Shown here: positions 38,551 to 50,391 of the stretch, in pieces
Numbering within the stretch: the stretch's first letter is position 1
How the letters are laid out: the number at the start of each line of letters is the position of its first letter
DNA from: Magnaporthiopsis rhizophila
Lineage: Eukaryota > Ascomycota > Sordariomycetes > Magnaporthales > Magnaporthaceae
Assembly (NCBI GenBank): GCA_003049465.1
Contig: PYSS01000043.1
Location: 62,001 to 126,000, forward strand
DNA length: 64,000 nt
Direction: 5' to 3'
Position numbers and translations under genes: made by a program
The notes under the pieces: model-generated
Database searches by the model: none
Seen by the model: only the letters and a program-made list of their open reading frames with translations
What the model was told of the DNA's origin: nothing

Positions 38551-41500
38551 TTTTAATTGATTCTGTTCAGTACTTACCGAAGGTAACAAATAATAGCAAA
38601 TTATATCGATTGCAAATAAAAAACCCAAGGGCATTATTATTACCGGCAAAATGTATAACAATTCTTCGGCGGCTATATAAATATTTATTGCAAAAATCGA
38701 AAGGCTTAAAAAAGCTTAAGCCAAACTTTATATTACTGTTAAATCCTACAAATTCCTTTTACCCGATAAATATAATAGAAAGGAAGGCAAAATTAAAATG
38801 TTCCTGATTAAATATAAAGGGTATTTTTTGTTTTATTAAAACTATTTCCAGCAGGAAAAATAGAAAGTTACTTATATAGCTACGCGCCTGGATAGCAAAA
38901 TTAAAGATTGGTTCAAACCCATCTGGTCCAATTACCTAAAAAAGTATAACAAATCCAAAAAAAAAACCAAATTAATATTTGCCAATTTCGAAAAGTTCGG
39001 TGAAAAAATTGCCAAAATTTTCAAACAGATCGATAAAAAACGGGTGGCCGAAAAAAAACTGCTTTAGCTCCGGCAAAAAGGCCCCATATTAATTTATATT
39101 TCCAAGTTCCAATAATTGATTAATAAATTTAATTGGACAAAAAATACCAAAATAACCCAATTTTATCAAAAGTTAAAAAATAATATAAAAAATAAATTAT
39201 TTAAACAGAAATAATCTGAAAATTTTATCAATTATATTATTACGGTTATTTGTATTAGTAATAGATTGTACAAATATTGCCTCGAAAAAAAAATCCAGCA
39301 AATTAAACCAGTAATGCAAAATAATAAAACTAACCAAAAAAAAGCAAAATAATAATAATCCATGGCTTATAGTACACATTTTAAACCTATAAATTTTAGC
39401 GCAAAAATTATATACCAGTACAAAAAATAAAAGTATATCAGATTTAAGGATTTAAAAAACGGAAAATATTTTAAATATGGAAAAAAAAAATATATCAAAA
39501 AAAATTGCCCGCAAAAAAATTAATAAATAGTTATCCTTTACCAAAAAGGCGCGCCAGAAAGCTATTAGCCTATAACCCCAAATTTTCCAAAAATGACCGG
39601 ACGGTTGGTAAAAAAAAATTTATGCCCCGGAGCATTATTTAATTAAACTTACTGTTTCGATAGAAATTATATAACCTATCGTTCCGATAAAAATATTACA
39701 GGGTATTACCTTAAGCAATAATTCGCTATAATGCAACAAATGGGTTAATTCCGGGATAATAATAAAATAGCCCAAAATTTAAAAAAATTCAAAAAAATCC
39801 AGTGCAATAATAATAATATACTAATAATAGAAAAACTTACCGGACAAAACAAAAAATTTAAAAAGTTAGCCCAATATAAAAGCATATTAAATATCTCGGT
39901 TAACGATTTCGAAAAAAATTTAAATATAAATATAAAGGTAAAACCGCTTTTGGGCCAGATATATTGGTTATAAGCCCAAAAAAAAAAATTGGGCCTAATA
40001 AAGTACTGGAAAACCATAAAAACGGATTTTAATAACGAAAAACCTAGCAAAAAATAATGTATAATTAATTTTAAAAAATTTCAGCAAAAATTCGATTAAT
40101 AACTAATTAATATGGGGAAATAATCCTTTATAACCAAAAAAAAAATACGAAAGGCGTACACCTTATTTAGGTTTTTGGAAATAAACCGGTGGTTTTGGGA
40201 CCAATTTAAACCTATTGGCGGTTTGATGCGCAAAAAATTGGCGCAGGATAATAAAAAAAAGCTTTTGGATTGGTTAAAAAATAACCAGTTGGTTATTTAT
40301 TACAGGGCACCATTTAAAAATATTCCGAACCTGAACCAATAATTAGCGCGGTTATATGCATTAAATTATAAAAATATAAATCCCGATACAGGCTATTATA
40401 ATAAGTTTTTTTGGGCCAAATATTTATATAACAATTATAAATAATATATAATTAAAAAACTGAAGCACGATTTTTTTTTACAAAAGAAAAAAAAAAAATT
40501 AATACGGTACCCATAACAGGAATATTAATTTCCGAAATGGTAAATAATAAAAATGGGTTACAAAAATTTAATAGCAATTTTTACGCTATTACCAGCCTAT
40601 TTTATAATATGCTTGGCAGGAATTTTTATATACCAGATATACGGGAAACCGAAATATAAGGTATATATAGAAAAAAAAGCAAAAGCCTGGACAAATAGAT
40701 TTGCCCGATCGATAAAAATAATTAAGGCCCGGTAACAAATATTTTAAATAAAAAATTAAAAAGCTTACCCGAAAATAGGGCACGGATAAAGCAATAATTA
40801 GCAAAATCCCTAATAATAATAATTATTGATTAATATAAATATATTAAAATAACGATATATTAAAAAAGGCAAAAAATAAAAATTATGATCGATTGCAAAA
40901 TTTAAAAAAATTATTTTTTACCAAAAGCGGTAAAAAGGTACAGTATTTCAATATATCAAAAAAAGGAACCATATAACCTTATAATAATAAAATGGAAGCC
41001 AGTTACGTTTAATAAAGGAAGGATCGATATTAAAATTAATTATTTTAAGTTTCAACTTTTGGGAAAAATTTGCAAAATAATCCTGGATATTATAAATATA
41101 AAAGGGGAAAACCTGATTTTAGGTATTCCATAATTTAAAAAATATAACCCCCTAATAAATTGGATTACCGAACAAATTTAATGGAAAAAATTATTATTAA
41201 TTAGCAGGAAAACCCAATAGCCACGGGCCCCGAATAATGGAGATCGGATACCAAAAAGGATAATTGCGATAATAGTAGAATATAACAATTAGCCCTGGCA
41301 AACCGCACTAACCGAAATACCAATAAATATAAATGCAAATGGATTTAACAAACAGAAAATTACCAAAAATAGATTTAAAAATATCCTTAAAAAATACCAC
41401 AAATATTAAAAATTGTTCCAAAAAAATTTGGAAATGGTATTACCGGAATACGGACCATTTAATTATAAGATTAAGCTTAAACCAAAAGTATAATTTAAAT

Positions 41501-41599
41501 ACCAAAAATTATATCGATTAAACTTTTAGCAAAAAAAGCTGTTATAAAAATAGCTAAAGGAAAAAATTAAAAAGGGATTTACCAAACTTTCCAATTTTT

Positions 41600-43900
41600 T
41601 TATAGGATATGGAATTTTGTTTGTTTTTAAAAAAAACGGGGAAAAACGGATATATATCGATTATTATCCGTTAAATTAGAAAATAATAAAAGATCGGTAT
41701 TTTTTATTTTTGATTGATAAATTTAAAAACAAACTTGGGAAAAACCGGTGATTTATAACCCTAAATTTATGCAAAACTTATGGTTTATTAAGAATTAAGG
41801 AGGGGGATAAATAAAAAACCGCTTTTCGGATCAAATTTGGAATTTTCGAATTACTGGTAATAATTTTCGGATTTACCAATATACCAGCCACATTTTAGCA
41901 AATAATTAACCATATATTACAAAAATACCTCGATATTTTTGCCCTTGCATACCTGGATAATATCCTGATTTTTTCAAATATATTGGAAAAATATAAATAA
42001 TACGTGTATAAGGTGTTACAAAAATTACAAAATGCAAAATTTCTGGTTAATCCGGACAAATGTATATAATACTCCTTAAAAATAATTTTTCTCGGATTTA
42101 TTATTAAATAAAGGAAAGTTTGGATAAAACCCAAAAAAATACAGGCGGTAAAAAACTGGCTTATATTTATCACAGTTAAAAAAATGCAAGGTTTTTTGGG
42201 GTTTTTGAATTTTTACCAAAAATTTATCCAAAATTTTAGCAAAAAAGCCATATTATTTACGGATTTTACCAAAAATGATACCTAATTTTATTAAGGGATA
42301 TAAAAATAAATAACTTTCGATTTGCTAAAAAAAATTATTATTTAAATACCGGTACTGGTAATACTAAACCCAGAAAAACCCTTTGAAATCGAAATCGATA
42401 TATCGGATTTTGCTATCAAAAGATAATTAAAATAACGAAACGATCAAAAAAAATTGCACTTTTGCGCATTTTTCTCGCAAAAATTGAATGGACCAAAACT
42501 AAATTATTAAATTTACGATAAAAAGTTTTTTATTATTATTAAAGCTTTGGAAAAATAAAGGGTATATTTGTGCAAAACTAACCATTAAATTATAATATAC
42601 ACCAATTATAAAAATTTATTATAATTTATTATTAGCCAAATGCTAAATAAAAAACAAATCCGATAAAGCCAGTTTTTTCAAAATTATAATTTTCGAATCA
42701 AGGTTAAAAAAGGGTTAAAAAACGGCCGAGCGGATGCTTTAAGCCGGCGATTGGATTATTAGGTGGATATACCACTAAAAATATGCGCAGTTTTGGCCAA
42801 AGGACCAAACAGATCCCTGATCCCGGCGCAATAGGCATTAATCAAAATAATCCGATAGAAAAGCTGGACCCCAGAAAAAATTCAGCAAATTTACAGCCAA
42901 ATGGCTAATAAATACCAGAGGGTTGCTAAAACCTGAAAAAGATTTTGTTAATATTACGGGTTTACGGAAATCCGCGCTAAAATATAAAAAGTAATTAAAA
43001 ATTGCAAAAATTATACAAAAAATAAGGCCAGCAGGTATAAATTTTACGGGTTATTTTAACCTTTGCCAGTATTTAGCAAAATATGGTAAAAAATTATAAT
43101 AAATTTTATAATTAAGCTTTTTAAATTAAAAAAATTATTAATAAATATTTAGTATAATAATATTTTAATAATAATAGATAAATTTACCAAATATATTTTA
43201 TTTTTACCTTATAAAAAAAGTAGTAATATTATAAAATTAATATATATTTTTATCAGAAACGTAATATTGAAATACAGAATATCCGATAAATTGATCACGG
43301 ATCAAAATAAACTGTTTATAAGCAAATTTTGGAGGGTTTTAATAGTAAAACTTGGAGCAAAACACGCATTATTAATAATTTATTATCCTGAAACGGATAA
43401 ACAAACAAAACGGATAAACCAGACCATAAAATAATATTTATGCTATTATATTAATTATAAACAAATTAACTGGATATAATTATTTTTTATAACCCAATTT
43501 GCTTATAATAGTTCGGTATATAAAAGTATAGGAATAATTCCATTTTTTGCAAATTATAAATTTATATTTACGGTATATAAGGAATTTAAAACAAGAAAAA
43601 ATGTTTTAATAATAAAAATATAAATTACCAAAATAACCAGGCTATATAAACATTTGCAAAAAAAACTCGAAAAATTTTAAAAATGCATATCCACCCAGGC
43701 AAATAAAAAAAAGCTCGAAAAACCAACCTTTAAAAAAAAGAATAGCATTTATTTTTTGCGTTGCAATATTAAAACAAAACGGCCAAATAACAAACTGGAT
43801 TATAAAAAATTCGGACCGTTCAGGGTTAGGAAAATAATTTTACCAGTTAATTACGAATTTTAACTATTGCTAATTATAAAAATTTACCCCATTTTTCACA
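41600..43900 (+). pseudogene. Gypsy pol remnant: reverse transcriptase, RNase H, integrase
   Basis: Conceptual translation shows an RT start (YGILFVFKKNGEKRIYIDYY near 41610) and the RT catalytic block AYLDNILIFS near 41950, where the usual second Asp of YxDD is Asn, as a RIP transition would give. Further on are FLGFLNFYQKFI (42195), an RNase H start FEIEIDISDFAI (42390), and an integrase core with DKLITDQNKLFISKFW (43285) and YYPETDKQTKRINQT (43382). Many in-frame stops break it up. A gag region presumably lies in 38600-41500 but I could not recognise it. Confidence 0.85.
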
Positions 43901-43983
43901 TTTTTTTGCTAAAACCGGTATTACCTGGGTTAAAAAGCACAAAATTAATAAAAATTAACCCGAACCAAAAATAAAAAATTAAA

Positions 43984-44150
43984 AAAATTCTTAATAATAA
44001 AATATATTACCGCAAACGGTAATATTTGGTTAAATGGGCAGGATATAAATATAAGCATAATATATGGAAAAAAAAAACAAACCTTACAAACTGCCAGAAA
44101 ACCTTACAGGAGTATCGGTAAAAGCAATTATAAAAAGGTTAGTAAATAAT
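43984..44150 (+). pseudogene. Chromodomain of element A
   Basis: Reads YLVKWAGYKYKHNIWKKKTN, close to the chromodomain consensus (YLVKWxGY...W-P-x-NL) used by chromoviruses for targeting heterochromatin. It follows the integrase, as expected. A stop lies just before YLVKW. Confidence 0.8.
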
Positions 44151-44389
44151 AAAAAAATTTAACCCGATAATATATTGCTGCGATAGCAAAATACTGTTAT
44201 ATTAAAAGTTATACTGGAAATCGAACCCAAAACTTTTCGATAAAGATCGAGGCATGCTACTATTGCGCTATGCAACCTAAAAAAATCGTTAAAAGCCTAT
44301 TAATTTATTTGGTTAAAAAAAAGCAAACAGATCGAGATTCGGATAAATCTTAAGCCCGTTTTAATTAAAAGGTAAAAAAGGGAAATCGG

Positions 44390-44880
44390 GGAACAGCAGG
44401 TTTAAAAGCGCAGCAAAAGTTTGTGCAACCGCCTTTTCGGCCTCCTTCCGCTTAACCCGCTCCAATTTTTTAATATTATCAATTCCGCAACGAATCGCAC
44501 GCATTTTCCTTTCAAACTATATTTTTTTTTATTTATAAAAGCGCTTAATTTAAGCGCTAGCAGTAAATAATTTTTATTTAACGGTGCAATGCTTTTTTTT
44601 GGCAGCCTCCAGCTCGGCTTTTAGCTTTGTATGCTAATTGCTAATGGAACAGAGCTGTTTTAAAGTAGGGCCAAGAACGTTGCATCAAAACCGCCCCTAA
44701 CAAACACATTCCACGCACCAAAAAAAATTTCGGGGGGAAACCTTGCATTTAAAACAACCAAAAGCCTCGCAAAAAAAATAGGAAGGCATTTTAATTAAAA
44801 AAAAAAAAAAGGAAACAAAAAAATTGTTTTAACGGATAATTAATAACGCCGGTTTGCACTTTTGCACCCGACCGAACATT
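44390..44880 (-). other. Antisense reading region of element A
   Basis: The minus strand encodes MRAIRCGIDNIKKLERVKR followed by a lysine/alanine-rich helix-like stretch, the counterpart of the open frame at 37733-38014 in element B. In this copy it is broken by stops further along. It lies between the chromodomain and the 3' LTR. Confidence 0.45.
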
Positions 44881-44995
44881 TTGTTAAAAAAAAAAGGAAT
44901 GGAAAATAATAAAGAAAAAAAGGTACTTATTATTGACAAAAGGATAGGGCTGCAGATTTTGGCCAAAGGGATTTGGCCTAAAAAGGGAAACCTGA

Positions 44996-45487
44996 TATTA
45001 CGATCATAGCTAGCAAAGAACAAAAGGGCTGGGGCTAACCCCCAGCAGAACGCTTTTACCCCGCAATTATAAAAGCCAGGGGCCGAATAACCAAAACCAA
45101 GCTAAAAAAAAAAAATCACATAATTAGGCATTTATTTAAGCACGGATAATATATTTGATATATTTGTTATATAATATAGCAAATATAGCAGATATAGCAC
45201 AGTGATATGTTCGCTATATGATATAGCAAATATAGCAGATATAGCACAGATATAATAGGGAAAAATCGCTGGTATATAAAGCAAAAAGTTCCTATTATGT
45301 TAAATAAATTTTTAACTAAGGCCTCGGCATTAGTCAACCTAAATTAGCTCCAAGGCATCCCCTTAGGCAAGCAATCGAAACCTTTGTTATTACCCCAATT
45401 CCCAGCACAAGCAACCTTGTGAAAACCTTACTGCTCAGCGCCTCTCCTAGCATACCCTACCCTAGGAGCAGAGAACCGTTTGTAACA
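44996..45487 (+). repeat. 3' LTR of element A
   Basis: 492 bp, TATTACGATC to CGTTTGTAACA, followed by target duplication GTATA. The second base has changed G to A relative to the 5' LTR. Confidence 0.93.
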
Positions 45488-45832
45488 GTATAGCGCAGTA
45501 ATAGCGCGTTTGTTTTTGAAATAAAAGGTTTTGGGTTTAATTTCCAATATGATTTAATTAACCAAGCAGAAAGGTTCACGCCTTTCAGCTCGGTTGGTGC
45601 TTTTTTTTTTTTGCTAACTTTTTTACAGTTATTTTTGCCGATATTTTTGTAAAACCTCCTGGCAGTTTCCAAGGTTTGTTTTTTTTCCTATATATTGTGC
45701 TTATACCTATATTTTGCCCATTTAACCAAATATTACCGTTTCCGGTAGCGTATTTTATTATTAAGGATTTTTTTAACTTTTTATTTTTGGTTTGGGTCGA
45801 TTTTTATTAACTTTATGCTTTTCAAACCAGGG
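45488..45832 (-). mobile_element. Chromodomain-end fragment of older gypsy element B
   Basis: The reverse complement aligns with 43915-44220 of element A, including GGTAATATTTGGTTAAATGG and the chromodomain translation YLVKWAKYRYKHNI. It is the missing continuation of 37352-38058 once element A is removed. It stops abruptly at 45833 against the TGTCACGGG end of the inverted-repeat structure. Confidence 0.8.
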
Positions 45833-48242
45833 TGTCACGGGACCAAGCCTGCACACCTGTATTTAGCCAGTGATCCGCTGGCTTTTTACGGAATTAGCAA
45901 ATCTGCCTTTTTGTGCAATAACAGATTTTTAACCTAGCACCCAGCTGCTGTGCCGTAACAGTTTGCTGCATTTTAACAAAAAAGATACAGAATTACCAAC
46001 AGCGTTCCGCCTTTTCCCCGATCCCGAAAAACAGTATTATAATAACCATATTATATTTATAAAAAGCTGCTAATGCTTATACCGCCCAAATATAATAAAA
46101 ACCCAGTATTATATTAATATAATACCATTATAACAAATTTAATCCGAAATATTTTAGCCCTAAACTATATTTTTATATTTTAATAGTTTAATAAATATAA
46201 TACCTTTTAATGCCTGTTAAGCTATAAAAATAATGCAAATTTTGCAAAATTGCAATATAATTTAAATAATGCTTAACTTTTGGCATTGATATAATAATTA
46301 AATATGTTAATAAATATGTTAAATATTAATATTGCTATTTTTTAAAACAAAATTATAATAAGCCAAATTCAAATAAACAAATATAATTTTAAAATTACCA
46401 AAATATTAATAATAATAATCCAGCTTCGAAAAATAAATATATAATTTAACGCGGAAAATAACCGATTAATATAATAATTAGTGCAATAACCGGCCCAGTT
46501 ATCGCTATTTAGCCCTAATGTTTTAATTATACCAGCTATTATTATCTCAAACACCTTAATCCTATCGTTGCTCTTATTTTTATCTAATACTGGCAAATTA
46601 CCAATAATAATCTCCAACTCCGCCAGAAATATAATAATATTACGCCTTATAAATGCTAAACCGCTTACCTTTTCAGGCGCCCATATGGATAATACCCAGC
46701 GCTAAAAGGAATATATTATATAAAAATTACTATTTAATATTAAATTTATATTTAATAATACTTTTTATAATATATTAATAGCCTGAATACTGTACACCGT
46801 CCAATGCTTTTTAAAAAATACATACAAATATATCCGAAATATTATCGATTTAATAATAATAAATTTATAAAACCCTTCCGCCTAAACCAAAAACCTTTCC
46901 GATTATACCTTTTTATTTAATTTGTTTAACCGAGTTTATAAAATCCAAAATACCAAAATAGCAGTTTGCCGGAATTTTGACACCCTAAAATAAAAAAATA
47001 CAAAATTTGGTAATTTTATTAATATATTTATCCAATTGGCAAATATAAGCGGATATCCGGCAAATATGCAAATAAAAGTTTTAAAAAATAAGGTTAATAC
47101 CGAATTTTTCAAAACCGCTATTTACCAAATTAATAAACCGGAACCAAAAAATTTCAACGGATAGATTAAAATATACCGGAATGTCGGAATAGGCATTCTG
47201 TGCGCGTGCGATCCGGAAAAGGAGGACGGAATGGAGGGACCCTCTGGGCCCCTTTGGATCCCGCACGGGCCAACCGGCCTGTGCGGCTAGAGCGGCGGAT
47301 CGCCCTTTGGGCGATCGCCTCCGCGCAGATAAATGGGCAATCCTTTGCCCTTCCTTAGGCAGATAAATTCCTTCCACCTTGTGCACAATAATAGGACTTT
47401 CCCAGATCATAAAGATCGTTGTTCACCCCTTTTGGAGATCTCCGAGCCGACTGAACAGGAGAAACCCTCTCCTGCCAACACTAATATTAAATAAAAATAA
47501 GGGTAATGGTAGGATAAAGGTATTTGGGGTATTAATAACCGGTATAATTAAAATATTAAAGCTAAATAATAATAATTAGGCCAATTATTACACTAATTAT
47601 TATATTAACCGGTTATTTTCCGCATTAAATTGCATATTTATTTCTCGAAACTGGATTATCGTTATTAATATTTTGGTAATTTTAAAATTATACTTGTTCA
47701 TTTAAATCTGGCTTATTATAACCTTATTTTAAAAAATGGCAATATTAATATTTAATATTTTTATTAACGTGCTTAATTATTATATTAATGCCAAAAATTA
47801 AGTATTGCCCAAATTGCATTATAATTTCGCAAAACTTGCATCGTTCCTATAATTTAATAGGTATTAAAAAGTATCGTACCCGCTAAACAATTAAAATGCA
47901 AAAACATAATTTAAAATTAAAATATTCCGGGCTGGATTTATTATAATAGTATTACATCGGTATAATATTAGGTTTTTATTATATTTGGGCAGCATAATTA
48001 TCGGCAACCTCCTATAAATATAATATAATTATTGCAATACCGTTTCTCGGGATCGGGGAAAAGGCAAAACGCTATTAATAGTTCCGTATTTTTTTTTGTT
48101 AAGGTACAACAAACTGTTACGGCACAGCAGCTGGATATTAGGTTGAAAATCTATTATTGCACAAAAAGAAAGGTCCGCTAGCTCTGTAAAAAGCCGGCGG
48201 ATCACTGGCTAAATACAGGTGTGCGGGCTTGGTCCCGTGACA
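45833..48242. mobile_element. 2.4-kb structure with ~760-bp inverted arms (element C)
   Basis: The left arm (45833 to about 46590) begins TGTCACGGGACCAAGCC, and the right arm (about 47477 to 48242) ends with the exact complement. The arms stay alignable for about 760 bp, with mostly transition differences. Each arm starts TG and has TGGCA near its inner end, so each could be a complete LTR in opposite orientation, or the whole could be a foldback/TIR element. I see no matching target duplication at 45828-45832 and 48243-48247. No transposase is recognisable. The space between the arms contains AT-rich DNA and a GC-rich core. Confidence 0.7.
47190..47476. other. GC-rich unmutated core inside element C
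   Basis: About 290 bp of ordinary GC content surrounded by RIP-degraded DNA. It contains hairpin-forming sequence, notably GGCGGATCGCCC-TTT-GGGCGATCGCC (47294-47320), and a second stem GGGCAATCCTTTGCCC near 47335-47350. An open frame of 109 codons crosses it on the minus strand (47081-47410) without any domain I know. Confidence 0.5.
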
Positions 48243-50391
48243 GATCACTTTCAAACCGTTTTTATACTTATATAACCAGGAACAACTTTTATAACGAGAG
48301 CCATTCCCTTCCCCTTAAATAACATCATTTTAGCTACTATTAATAACCACTTTTTAGCCCAGCTTATTACAATATTATTTATATAAAATTGTTAAAGTAT
48401 AAAATAAAATTAATCTTAAAAGTTTTAATTATTGTTATTTTATAAGTAAAAATTCTTTTACATAAAATGTTAACTTTTCTTTTATAATAAATGTAAATTA
48501 ATTAATATATACCGTTTTTATTTTTATAATAAACTTACACACAGTTTCCATTCTAATTATTTTACTTATATTTTAACTATTATAATAGTGGTTTAATTGC
48601 ATTACTTATACAATGTATAATTACCAAATTTACATTGTTAAAAAGGCATTCAAAATAAAAGTTTAGAAGGTAAATGTAAAATAATTACACGGCAGTTAAA
48701 AGGCAGTTGGCAGGCAGTGCAGTTCAGGGGCAAAGGAAAAGCTGAATCGTGTCTGTTGATATGGCGCTGACACGCAATTAGGCGAGGTCTAGCCAACCGG
48801 CAGGTTGGGGACGGGTCAAATCGGAGCGGGACAAATCGGGGCGGGGCAAATGCAGATTTGATAGAACTCCAAGTCTCAGAGAGAGAGAGGGTGCCAGCGA
48901 GGCCCGGCAGGTACGCGAAAAAAAGGAGTGAATCTTGGTAGTGAGGAGATCTCCCAAATCAAGATCCCCCGGAGTGCGGTCGGTCGGCCAAGCGACCCAG
49001 AGCGGCGGTGCCCACCCGGTCCTTTTGATAATTGAGGCCGGTCCAGGCCGGTCCAGGCCGGTCCAGGCTAAGCGAGGCCAGGGTAAAGCAAACACCACAC
49101 ACCCTCCCCTCAGTGACCTAGGTGAGTCAGGCCACATCTCAAACCTCTAGTACGATTTAGCCCCTTTTACCCTTCCAGCTACACTGCTTACCAACTTGCT
49201 TCGATGGCTTTGCCAACTGCCTTCCCAGTAGGCTTCCAACCGCCTTTTAACTGCCTTTCCAACTCCCTACTTTGTAATGACCTGCCCATTTTGAAATTGT
49301 GGAAATAATAAGCGATTTGATCACATTACAAACGAGGCAGCAAAATCATAAGCGGAGTGTTTAGGGTAATAGGCGTGGTACGGCCAGTAGTAATAAGCTG
49401 GGCGTGTTCTTTTCCAAATGGAAACGGGGTCAGTCTATCAAGCACTAAACCTATTAGGGGCTTGTCACCTCAAATGGAAACAAGCCTCCGTACCTGTTTG
49501 ATTCCCGATTTTTACAAGCGGCCCGGTCGGGTGCATCGACTTGCCAAAACTTTCCATCCAGGCCGAGTCAGTGTTTTATGCAGCGTTACAGCGCAGGTCA
49601 CGCTGCTGTTATCTCAATTCGGGGGCGCATGGGGGGTCAGCCTCGGAAGGTAGGGGCCAAGGCCAAGCTTTTTCAATGGCGAGCCCGATGCCCTTTCCGT
49701 CACTTCCGCTGCTGTCGGATAGCGTCCGTCGTCCCACGAGGGATGACACCGGAAGGACTGACTCAGGTCAGTACCGTCGGGTAGAAAGGCAGGGCCCGGA
49801 GGCCGAGGGTGGGCAGCGTCTCTCGTCCTATTGGTTCCCGCTGCTGGCAGGGATATTCCGCGCCGTCAGAGATGACATGAAGGGTGTCAGTCGGTGAATG
49901 CAACCCTTCCAGGGTCATACAGGTTACATTCATAGATTCGTGCGAACTCAAACCCAGGTTATTCCAGAATACGAAGCGTTCGGATGAAAGGCCGAGAGAT
50001 GTAACCGACATGTCCCAGAAGGGTGTACAAGGGGCCGCGTGCATAATTAGACATCTCGGAGGGGGCCGTGTGCATGGTCGGATATCTCGGAGCGGCAAAG
50101 TGACACGGCAAGTGCGGGAGTCGGAGGGAGCGAGGCTGTTGGTGAATGAGGAGGGACCGAGCACTTCGCCATGGGCAACACCACGACACAGAGTTGGAAG
50201 CGGTGGGCGAGGAAATAATAAAATATCAACCAAAATGCTGTCCGGAAACGGGAGATTTTAACGCACACAGACCAGACAACCTGCAAGACCTTCTTGAGCC
50301 ATCCTCAAACTCGCTTTGGTGATCAGTGACACGAACCAAAAAAAGAACGAGAGAACAAAAAAAAATATTTTGAGAAAAAAATAAAAACAAA
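48243..50391. promoter_or_regulatory. Island edge and upstream region of the trans-ER gene
   Basis: GC content climbs back between about 48600 and 48800. No supportable gene. Features seen are GGCAGTT-type short repeats in inverted orientation (48692-48720 and 49200-49260), a 10-bp tandem repeat (49036), and close to the trans-ER a set of TCGGA sites (49980, 50056, 50078, 50087, 50121). Two of these sit in a 32-bp imperfect tandem duplication (50034-50095). Blocks at 49898-49918 and 49935-49949 recur in the same order near 55 kb. Confidence 0.5.
49036..49068. repeat. Tandem 10-bp repeat (GGCCGGTCCA, 3.3 copies)
   Basis: Three perfect consecutive copies plus GGC. Confidence 0.95.

Larger units (their letters stand above)
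38059..45487 (+). mobile_element. Full-length Ty3/gypsy LTR retrotransposon (element A, dead)
   Basis: A 7429-bp element bounded by 492-bp LTRs that begin TGTTAC (TATTAC in the mutated 3' copy) and end GTAACA. The 5-bp target duplication GTATA flanks it at 38054-38058 and 45488-45492. A polypurine stretch AAAAGGGAAACC (44981-44992) lies just before the 3' LTR. Order of the pol remnants is RT, RNase H, integrase, chromodomain, which is the Ty3/gypsy chromovirus arrangement. All frames are shattered by stops, consistent with RIP. It is inserted in the internal region of element B. Confidence 0.93.
36761..48680. repeat. RIP-degraded AT-rich transposon island
   Basis: About 12 kb of strongly AT- and TpA-rich DNA between GC-rich flanks, with almost no frame longer than 100 codons. 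Paired repeat copies inside it differ mostly by C/T and G/A transitions, which is the signature of repeat-induced point mutation. It contains two nested gypsy elements and a large inverted repeat, listed separately. 36761-37009 and 48243-48680 are AT-rich without an identifiable element. Confidence 0.85.

Noticed and set aside
46369..47579. Protein-coding gene in the inverted arms (similar short frames at 46369-46617 minus and 47379-47579 plus)
   Set aside because: The two frames resemble each other only because the arms are inverted copies. Neither shows a known domain.
36761..48680. CRISPR array or mitochondrial DNA insertion to explain the AT-rich block
   Set aside because: There are no regularly spaced repeats and no mitochondrial genes. 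LTRs, a target duplication and pol remnants explain it.
48680..49265. MITE bounded by GGCAGTT-type inverted repeats
   Set aside because: The similarity is limited to short GGCAGTT/AACTGCC units without consistent ends or a target duplication.
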